This document shows, in pieces, positions 55,781 to 64,000 of a DNA stretch of 64,000 nucleotides. Each line of letters opens with the position of its first letter. Position 1 is the first letter of the stretch. Under the pieces are notes generated by a model, which was not told the origin of the DNA, made no database searches, and was given only the letters and a program-made list of their open reading frames with translations. The position numbers and the translations under genes are program-made. The stretch is taken from assembly GCF_002099425.1 (NCBI RefSeq), contig NW_018344289.1, positions 434,001 through 498,000 of the forward strand. The letters run 5' to 3'. Source of the DNA: Phascolarctos cinereus (Eukaryota > Chordata > Mammalia > Diprotodontia > Phascolarctidae).

Positions 55781-56036
55781 GCTATTTTTTAATTCTGTTT
55801 TGTTTTGTGTTCTCTTTCTTATGGTTTCTCTTATTGGTTCTAATCTTTCCTTATTACATTACTAATGTGAAAATATGTTTAATAGGTATGTGTATGTATA
55901 GCCTATATTAGATTGTGTGCTGTCTTTGGGAGGCAGGCAGGGAAACAGCAGGAGAAAAAAATAAAAACTCCAAAGGTTATGGGAGTGATAATTGATAAAT
56001 GAAAATAAATTAATAAAAAATAAAGATTGAAAAAAA
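55781..56036 (+). mobile_element. LINE-1 3'-end fragment
   Basis: Starts near ctgttttgttttgtgttctc, has the 3'UTR block taatgtgaaaatatgtttaa, the purine-rich gcagggaaacagcaggag, and ends gataaatgaaaataaattaa plus A-rich tail. It is a severely 5'-truncated insertion, about 255 bp. Confidence 0.88.
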
Positions 56037-56960
56037 ATATGCCTACATCCAAATCCTGAAAGGGGAATATTAATAGATCTCCAGCCCCAAATGCCTTCTT
56101 GGAAGAACTCAATAAGAATTTTGATAGTCAAATAAGAGAAGTAGAAAAAAATGGGAAAATAAATGAGAGGTATGCAAGAAAGAGTCAACACCTTGGAAAA
56201 GGAAGAACAAAAATTGACTGAAGAATGGAATTTCTTAACAAACACAATTGACTAAAATGGAAAGGGAGGTACAGAAATTCACTGAGGGGCTGAACTCCCT
56301 AAACAGTTAAATTGTCCAAATGGAAAAGGATGTAAAAATAACTAACTAAAGAAAAAATGCATTAAAAATTAAAATTAGGCAGGTGGAAGCTAATGATTTT
56401 ATGATAAATCAAAAATTGGTCAAACAAAAACAAAACAATGAAAAAATTAGAAGAAAATGTAAAATACCTTATGGGAAAAACAACTAACCTGGATCATTGA
56501 TCCAGGATATATAACTAAAGAGTTATGGGACTACCTGAAAACCATGATCAAAGAAAGAAGTCTGGACAATATCTTTCAAGAAATCATCAAGAAAAAATGT
56601 GCTTATATTCTTGACCTGGAGGGTAAAATAATTACTAAAAGAATCCTTTAATAACCTCCTGAAAGACATCCCAAAATGCAAATATGAAGGAATATTGTGG
56701 TCAAATTCCAGAATTATCAGAATGAGTAAAAAAAATACTACAAAAATCAGAAAGAAACAATCTAAATATTATGGATTCACAGTCAGGAATATGCAGGACT
56801 AAGCAGCTTTTACATTAAAGGATTACAGGGTTTGGAATATAAATTTCCAGAAGGGAAAAAAGGTTGAATTACAGCCTATAATCTACTATTTAGCAAAACT
56901 GATCATAATCTTCCAGGAAGGAAAGATAGACATTCAATGAAATAGGGTACTTTAAATCAT
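56037..56960 (+). pseudogene. L1-O ORF1, broken
   Basis: Starts within the N-terminal region (aaatgccttcttggaagaac, i.e. NAFLEEL) and runs through coil, RRM (gagttatgggactacctgaa, i.e. ELWDYLK for an original LRIIGLPE) and C-terminal domain (cagaaagaaacaatctaaa). Many frame changes. Confidence 0.85.
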
Positions 56961-57629
56961 TCCTGATGAAAAAACACCAGAGATCAACATAAAATTTAGA
57001 TCTTCAAATGAAAGACTGAAAAAAAAAACACCACAAAAAGGTAAAGAGAAAAGAAAAAAGAAACATTATTCAATAATTTTAATCTATTTACGTAACTGCA
57101 CAGGAAAATGATACTTGTAACTATTGTGAATTGTATCTGTATTAGGGAATTAAGAAGGGATATATATAGACGCTGTGAGTATATGTTTTCTCTGAGGTGA
57201 TGATAAAAAAATAATTAATTAACATTTTAAAAAAGGTAGTACTGGGAAAACAAAAAAGAGAGAGACAGCATAAAGTAAATTACATCACAGAAAGGGACAA
57301 AAATATCTATTATAGTAAACAGAAAGAAGGGAGGGGTTGTGAGAATTGTTTGAACTGTACTATCATTGTATACAGCTAAAAGAGGGAATAACAAAGACAT
57401 TCAGTTGGTTATAGAAATCTATCTTACTGTATCAGGAAATAGGAAGAGAAAGGGGAAAAGAAAAGAGAAGAGTGAAGAAGGGAGGGCAGAAGTACAAGGT
57501 AAAGGGGGAAAGAAATGGAAGGGGCAAATTTATGGTGACAGTGGTCAGAAGCAAAATACTGGTGAGGGAAAAGGTGAAAGGAGAGAGAAAAGTATAAGGG
57601 GGAGTGAAATAGGATGGCAAGAAAGACAC

Positions 57630-60120
57630 AGTAATCATAACTGAATGTGACTTGAATGAACTCTCCTATAAAACAGAAGAGGACAGCACGGTAAAATAAA
57701 AATCATAATCCTGAAATCTGTTGTTTACAAGAAACACATTTGAAACAGAGAGATACACACAAAGTAAAGGTAAAAAATTGACACACAATATATTTTGCTT
57801 CAGCTTCAGTTAAAAAAAAAGCAGGGGTAGCAATTCTGATCTCAGGCAAAACAAAAGCAAAAATAGATCTATTTAAAAGACATAAGTAAGAAAACTGCAT
57901 CTGGCTAAAAGTTACCATTGGCAATGAATTAATATCAATACTAAATATATATGCACCAAGTTATATAGCATCCAGACACGTAGAGTAGAAGTTAAGTGAG
58001 TCACAGGAAGAAATAGCAAAAATTTACTAGTGGGGGACTTCAACCCACACCTATAAGAAGTGGATAAATCTAACAACAAAGTAAACAAGAAAGAATTAAG
58101 GAGGTGAATAGAATTTTAGAAAAGTTCAGTATGGTCTGGAGAAAATTGAATGGGAATAGAAAGGAATGTACCATTTTCTCAGCAGTACATGACACCTACA
58201 CGAAAATTGACCATGTATTTGGGCATAAAAACCTTACAATCCAGTGCAGAAAGGCAGAAATGTTAATGTATGCTGTCCAAATCATGATGCAATAAAAATT
58301 ATATGTAATAAAAGACCAAGGAAACATGGACTAAAAGTTAAATGGAAGTTAAATAGTCTAATCTTAAAGAATGAGTTGGTCAAACAAGAAATCATAGAAA
58401 CAATCAGTAATTTCATCCAGAAACATGATAATAATGACAAAACATACCAAAATTAATGTGATGTACCAAAGCTGTTATTATGTGAAATTTTATCTCTAAA
58501 TGCTTACATTGTTAAAAGAAAGAAAGGAGATTAATGCATTAATTCAGCTTGCAATTAAAAAACCTAGAAATAAACAAATTTAAAATCTTCAATTGAATAC
58601 CGAATTAGAAATTTTGAAAATGTAAAGAAAGCTTAATAAAATTGAAATTAAGAAAACTACTGTAGTAATAAATAAAACTAAGCTAATTTTATGAAAAATC
58701 CAAAGAAATAGATAAACCTTTTGTTAATTTGATTTAAAAAAGAAGAAAACCAAATTATCAGTATCAAAAATAACAAGGGTGAATTCACCACCAATGAGGA
58801 GGAAATTAAAGCAATAATTAGGTGCTATTTTGTGCAACTGTATGACAATAAATCTGATGAGCTAAGTGAAATAGATGAAAATTTAAAAAACATGTAAATT
58901 GCCCAGATTAACAAAAAATGAAATAAAATACATAAATAACCCCATTTCAGAAATAAGAAAGAATAAGTCATCAATGAACTAGGGAAAAAATATCACTAGA
59001 ACAAAATGGATTTACAAGTGAATTCTACCAAACATTTAAAGCATAATCAAGTCAAAAACTATAAAAAACTATTTGACAAAATAGGTGGAGTCCTACCAAA
59101 TTCTTTTTCAAGATACAAATATGATTTTGATGCCTCAACAGGAAGAGTCAAAACAGAGAAAAATAATAATAGACCAATTTCCCTGATGAAGAGTTGCATA
59201 AATTTTAAATAAAATATTAACAAGAGATTACAGCAACTTATCATGAAGATAATATGACCAGGTGGGATTTAGACCAGAAATGCAGGGCTCATCAGTATTA
59301 GGAAAACTATTAGAATAATTAATCATATCAATAATAAAACAAGCAGAAAACACATGATTATCTCAACAGATGCAGAAAAATTTTTTGACAAAATACAGCA
59401 CCCATTCCTATTAAAAACACTAGAGAGCATAGGAGTAAATGGAGTTTTCTTTAAAATTAGTAGCAGCTCTCTAAAATCAGCAGCAAGCATTATATGTTAT
59501 GTGGATAACAGAAAAACATTCCCAATAAGATCAGGAGTGAAACAAGATTGTCCATTATCATCACTGTTATTTAATATTGTGCTAGAAATGTTAGATGTGT
59601 TAATCAGAGAAGAAAAAGAAATTGAAGGAATTAGAATAGGCAATGAAGAAACAAAGCTATCACTCTTTGCAGATGACATGATGGTATACTTAGAGAATCC
59701 TAGAAAATCCAATAAAGAAAACTACTTGAAATAATTAAATTTAATAAAGTTGCATTATATACAATAACCCACACAAATCATTGATATTTCTATATATTAC
59801 CAAAAGAATCCAACAGCAAAATTAGAGAAATTCCATTAAAGTATCTGTAGTCAATTTAAAATACTTGGGATTCTGACTGCTAAGACAAACATTGGAACTC
59901 TACGAACACAATTACAAAACACTTTTCACACAAATAAGTCAGATGTAAATAATTGGAACAATATCAGCTGTTCATGGGCAGGCTGAGTTAACATAATAAA
60001 AATGACAATTTGACCTAAATTAATTTACTTTTTCAGTACCATACCAATCCATCTACCAAAAAGTCATTTTATAGAGCTAGAAAAACTAATAACAAAAGTC
60101 ATCTGAAAGAATAAAAGGTT
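57630..60120 (+). pseudogene. L1-O ORF2, broken
   Basis: EN remnants: aaatctgttgtttacaagaa (CLLQE), gtgggggacttcaaccca (GDFN, the canonical residues, here preserved), TIFSAVHDTYTKIDHVFGHK at 58104. The RT palm is at 59354-59734 ([55 protein letters not shown]). The motif A aspartate and FADD are preserved. The motif B glycine-cysteine reads QDCP instead of QGCP. Frames are disjoint, with many stops. Confidence 0.9.
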
Positions 60121-60325
60121 GTGGCTCAGATTCTTACAATCTAGCCAACAGCTCACTAATGTTCAGACTCTTTAAGAGTCTCCTCAATGTGGTGGATCTT
60201 AACAATGAATTTAAAATCAAAGTTTATTACTTTGTCTTTGGCTGAAAGAAGGCTTGGGTCAAATTCTTTTGGGTAGGGCCCATATATTGTTCCTGGCCCC
60301 CTGAACCTCTAAACTTCAACATTTT
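60121..60325 (+). repeat. left R-U5 of the retroviral fossil
   Basis: R runs from about 60124 and U5 ends near 60322 with aca. Directly after, tggttgcctgtacaggga occupies the primer-binding position. No U3 lies upstream. Confidence 0.65.
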
Positions 60326-62100
60326 GGTTGCCTGTACAGGGAAACAGCCTAACCCCAAGTTCTCCAATCAAGACTAGAAGACATGTAAGCCACCCCCAAC
60401 CCCTTTCTTGTTCTGCAGTTGAAGTTGCTCTGCAAGCACCAATGTTGGAGGTGCTTTTTGGGTACACAGTTACAAGTCTGTTTTGTACCCGCCTGATGCT
60501 CTCAGGCTCTTGTTCTATTGGTTTGGTTTGAGGCCAGGGACCTAGGTATACCTTCAGCAGCATAGAGGACGAAGACAGACTCCCTATTTGGAAGCATATG
60601 CCTAATTCTATCAAATCTGTTGGTGCTAGGGAAATGGGGAAAACTGCAGTTGCTTTTTGGTTCCCTGAGGTTTACTTACTCCCTTCCATCTGCACTCCTG
60701 AATCTTCCTTTATGGAGGTTATAGGGAAAAGTTAAAACAGCTAAAAATATCTTCACAGGTTCTGGAGGTTTTGTGATTGATCATTAAGGAGTTTTGAAAC
60801 TCCTCCTCAAAACCATGGTCACTTCTTTCTCTCACTTCCTTCCCTTCAGTCAAGAGGGTATCTGTTAACCCCTCTCATAGGAGAAGAGAGTTTCACCCTT
60901 TACCCCTCACATTATATTTTGCCCTCCCTCACCTGGGAAACGAAGGGGGAAGGGCAGCAGCTACAGCGTGGGCCCCCCTGGCAATAGCCTTGGGCCCTAG
61001 GGCAACCTTTGCCTGGGAGCATCACCCAGGTTCAGCACATTCTACTCAAGGTAAAGAAGCTAGCCTCCGAACTTGGGTAAGCAGGCTCTTTCAAATTTGT
61101 GGTTTTAACTATTAATGATGATATGTTGATTCTCTGTGTAAAGCAATTTGAAAATAAATTTAACAGAATTGAAGTCATCTGATTGGTAATAGGTTTATTT
61201 CAAGTTTCAAATTGGTGAACTTTTTGTATCAGGTCAAGCAACTTTTCATAATTTGGTTACTGCTAAAATAATTTGGCTATTGTTGGGTATTGTTTTAAAG
61301 TGTAAACTAGACAAAAAACTTGTTTGTATTATGGCTTGCTGAGAATTTGCAAGTGTATAGAAATCTCTAATGATTGGCTTTTTACACCAGAACAAATTTA
61401 AGTTTGATATGTAAATCCTGGAAAAGTTTTTTTTTCCCTAATCTGTGATTAATGAAACTTGCTGTATGAGGTGAAAGCTCATAGGATTTTATTTTGAGTT
61501 GTCTTATGGATCATAATCCATTGATGATCAATCCAACATGTGAGAGAAATGCTACAAGCTACCCAGAGAATGTGATACTGATGGGAAATCAGCATTGGGA
61601 AAAGCTGAGAGGTTAATTTTAGCTTTAGTCTAAGATGGGATCCTCCTGGCTCAGTTTCCCCATTATGATCCTTTGAAAGGGAATGCTACCCACCTGGCTA
61701 TTCCTTAATCTGGCTATGAGGTGGATTTGATATTGCATCCTTGGAAAACTGAATGATCTGAATCCAAACAGAGCTAAAGATGTTTTATCCTGTCATATTT
61801 GGGCCTTAAATCTTGTCCCTGCTTTATATCTGGGCCCTGCAGTCTTTTCTGTCAGATTTATGCTTTCCAGACTACAGGCCTTTCACCTACAGTTGGTAGC
61901 AAACAGCAGGTATGTCTCTCTCCGCACCCCCATCATTCCTTAGATGCAGTCTGTGCTTGTTTCCTGGTCAACCTCCTGTTTGGGACCCCCTGGAGTCAGA
62001 GACAGCTCTACACCCCTTGCCAGCAGTGATCAGTTTCAGAAGCAAGACCTTCATCCCTTACCCCAAAAGAGTTTGTGACCCATTTGTTTGAGGGGGGGAA

Positions 62101-62541
62101 TAATGAGGATGGGATCCAGACCCCAAAAAGGAAAAACGTTGGACTTTCCCCACATGGAAAAAAGTCTCTGGACTTTGCCTGAGTCTATAATCCTATCAAC
62201 TGGCCTTTCTATGTGGCTATACGCACTCTCCCAATTCTGTTACACCTAACCTAGTCCTAGACCTCCATTGTCTTACCTACCTAAGGCCCCTGGCCACTTC
62301 CCACCCTTAGTCCTATCTAGGCTCTATTCTCCCTTGGCCAGAAGGTCCAGGTCCATAGAGTTCTATTACCTCATAGACTATTTGGCCTCTCCTAGATCCC
62401 TTCCATAGTCTTTCTGTATATAAGGCACATTTTGTCTCCATTAAAATGCTAAGATTCTTACAATCTAGCCAGCAGCTCACTAATTTTCAGACTCCTTAAG
62501 AGTATGCCCATTATGGTGGATCTTAGTAAATCTTTGGCTGA
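62101..62541 (+). repeat. right U3-R of the retroviral fossil
   Basis: U3 (62101-62445) begins after the purine tract and holds the TATA box. R (62448-62541) repeats the left block and is followed by poly(A) instead of U5. Confidence 0.75.
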
Positions 62542-62903
62542 AAAAAAAAAGGAATAAAAGATTCCTAACATCAAGGGAATTAATGAAAAGAAATGCAAGG
62601 GAAACTACCAGATCTAAATCTGTATTACAAAACAGCAGTCTTCCCAACTATTTGATAATGAATAGGTCAGGTACACAAGACACAGTAGTCAATGACTACA
62701 GTAATTTGCTTTTTGATAAAGCCAAAGACTCCCGATTCTGGGATGAGAACTCACTATTTGACAAAAATTGCTGGGAAAACTGGAAAATAATATGGCAGAA
62801 ACTACCAACAACTTAAATCATATACCCAGATAAGGTCAAAATGGGTACATGATTTTAGATATAAAGCATGATATCATAAGCAAATTAGAACATCAAGGAA
62901 CAT

Positions 62904-63611
62904 TGTGAGAGCTTTTCCTGACTAGATGAAAGACAATTACAAAGGTTTCTTTTCTTCTCCTTCTGGGAACTTAAGAACTACAGAAAAAGAAAAAAAAATC
63001 CTGTAGTAATTGAATTAACCTCAACAGCCAGAAATCCAGTTTAAAATACTTATGCTACCACTTATTGATCAACCACCACATACACAACAGGGTCTAGTCA
63101 TTATATTTTGATGCCTAGGCTCTTGTCACTGCTTGTTATGAAGTATTTTTTCCTATATATTCTTTCTGCATTTTTCTAAGGGTCATCGATTCTTCTCCTC
63201 TAATGAATATTGCCATTTAATTTGCATTATTTTGAATGAAAAAAAAGGTTATTCTATTGGTATAGGCTTAGCATCAGTAGCCCATCATGAAGCAGGTAGT
63301 TTGTCTACTGAATAGAGTATTAGAATTGAAGACTGTAAGATCTACATTTTAATTTTTTCTCAAAAACATGTACTTATTATGTCCAGTGATGTACTGTAGG
63401 CAGCTAATTGCCAGGAATGATTTAATTGTTATGTTTTCAATGTGAGCATTAACATCTCAGAAAGTGACAAATGCTAAAATTCTGGGCTTAACTTACTGTT
63501 TTGTTGATTTCTAGACAAGAAAGTAATGGAGAAAATGTTAGTGATGCAAGTTAAACTTAAAATTTTATCTCCCCTCTACACCTTCTCCAAGTGCTGGTTG
63601 TTAACCTTTTA
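62904..63611. other. unassigned AT-rich DNA
   Basis: No gene or repeat recognised. Confidence 0.5.
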
Positions 63612-63820
63612 CAAAACATTTTCGTATGTAACCATAAACAAGTCATTTACCATTTGTTTGTTATAGTTTCCTCACATTTAAGAAGAGTATAATAATAATA
63701 CCTACCTCCAAGGCTGTTGTGATGATCAGATGAAATATACATGAAATGCTTTGCAAATCTTAAAGAACTATATAAATGATAGATTATTATTATTATTTTA
63801 GTGTTGCTATTATTATGCCT
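63612..63820 (+). mobile_element. SINE 3' part (MAR/MIR type)
   Basis: aaccataaacaagtcattta, ttatagtttcctcacattta, agtataataataatacctac, ctccaaggctgttgtgatga, gaaatgctttgcaaatctta, aactatataaatgatagatt and a (TTA)n tail follow the SINE 3' order. Confidence 0.85.
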
Positions 63821-64000
63821 AGAAGGGAAAGAGTATCCAAAAGCTAGGTACAGTATTGGAGCAGCCCAAAGTTTTTGTGATGTCTTTGAGAATTTTGTCT
63901 TATCATTATATAAGTAGATTTCATTCAGTTAAATTAATCCCAAAGATGGTATTCCTTGGCTTACTGAGGTTAGATGTTTCTACCTTATTCTGAGCAGGAA
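63821..64000. other. unassigned window end
   Basis: Nothing recognised. Confidence 0.4.

Larger units (their letters stand above)
60121..62551 (+). mobile_element. retroviral fossil inserted as a processed (L1-mobilised) copy
   Basis: The 2.4-kb insert starts with a block (gattcttacaatctagcc ... ctttggctga) that recurs at its far end (62448-62541), directly before ten A residues. The right copy is preceded by U3-like DNA with a TATA box (tgtatataagg, 62416-62426), so the repeated block begins about 30 bp downstream of TATA, where transcription would start. A purine tract (gagggggggaa, 62090-62100) marks the start of U3. The left copy has no U3 before it. This R-U5-internal-U3-R-poly(A) order with a 12-bp duplication is what L1 machinery makes from a retroviral RNA. 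About 1.8 kb of internal DNA is left. It is broken and old; the class is probably gammaretrovirus-like (inference from composition and the pre-PPT segment). No reading frame is claimed. Confidence 0.82.
60109..62563. repeat. target-site duplication around the retroviral copy
   Basis: gaataaaaggtt at 60109-60120 and gaataaaagatt at 62552-62563, 12 bp with one difference, belong to L1-O ORF2. They flank the insert, whose right end is a run of ten A. Confidence 0.88.
56037..62903 (+). mobile_element. LINE-1 (L1-O), ORF1 to ORF2, split by a retroviral copy
   Basis: Plus strand. ORF1 from its N-terminal part (56037-56960), spacer (56961-57630), ORF2 (about 57630-60120), an insert (60121-62551), then more ORF2 (62564-62903: aatgaaaagaaatgcaaggg, cagtagtcaatgactacagt). 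The left end lacks the 5'UTR; the right end stops mid-ORF2 without a tail, so its 3' part was lost. Confidence 0.9.

Noticed and set aside
55781-56036. 3' end belonging to L1-O
   Set aside because: It is a 3'UTR with tail lying upstream of L1-O ORF1, so it must be a separate truncated insertion.
60121-62551. Ordinary provirus or solo LTR
   Set aside because: The left end lacks U3, the right end lacks U5 and has poly(A), and the duplication is 12 bp rather than 4-6 bp.

Overview
The window is a low-GC, repeat-packed stretch of mammalian nuclear DNA, most likely from a marsupial. The clues are tRNA-derived SINEs of the MAR/WSINE type (A/B-box heads, head-side ending cagctagctgcc-like on the opposite strand), LINE-1 families with 5' ends of the form gccaagatggtagag, many half-LINE (HAL1-like) copies that carry ORF1 but no ORF2, and sparse MIR/L2 relics. 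The species cannot be fixed from the sequence. I see no intact host gene, no tRNA or rRNA gene, no CRISPR array and nothing bacterial. Every long protein-like reading frame that I recognise belongs to a retroelement or to one processed pseudogene.

Layout. 1-4118: 5' two-thirds of a minus-strand L1 (ORF2 endonuclease, ORF1, a 5'UTR built from two tandem monomers). 4119-8337: mostly unique DNA with MIR and SINE pieces, CA microsatellites and a solo LTR with a 6-bp target duplication (7775-8165). 8338-12617: an older plus-strand L1 with an LTR fossil in ORF1 and a large internal deletion. 14262-15403: another internally deleted L1 of the same subfamily. 15402-20270: SINEs, microsatellites and ancient L1 3' ends. 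20271-23392: a minus-strand L1 split by a processed pseudogene of VPS72 (YL1, the H2A.Z chaperone subunit of SRCAP/TIP60), itself split by a SINE. 25015-26425: an ancient L1/HAL1 5'UTR plus ORF1. 28331-34054: two HAL1-like elements, one holding an L1 3' end and a second copy of DNA from beside its own insertion site. 34062-39840: the longest quiet part, with a degenerate tandem array of about 55 bp units at 39541-39758.

39840-62903 is a stack of elements: plus L1, minus L1 (fold-back), a plus HAL1-like element with a likely 3' transduction, a minus HAL1-like element split by a minus L1 with a 16-bp target duplication, an L1 3' end, and a plus L1 split by a retroviral fossil. That fossil has the anatomy of an L1-retrotransposed retroviral transcript: it begins at R, ends at R plus poly(A), and has a 12-bp target duplication. 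62904-64000 is unique DNA plus a SINE end.

The elements do not work together as a system. The window is a record of L1 machinery acting in cis (5'-truncated and internally deleted L1s) and in trans (HAL1, SINEs, VPS72 mRNA, retroviral RNA). No novel host system was found; the most interesting items are the processed retroviral copy, the HAL1-like lineage with a transduction, and the locally copied target-site sequence inside a HAL1 insertion.
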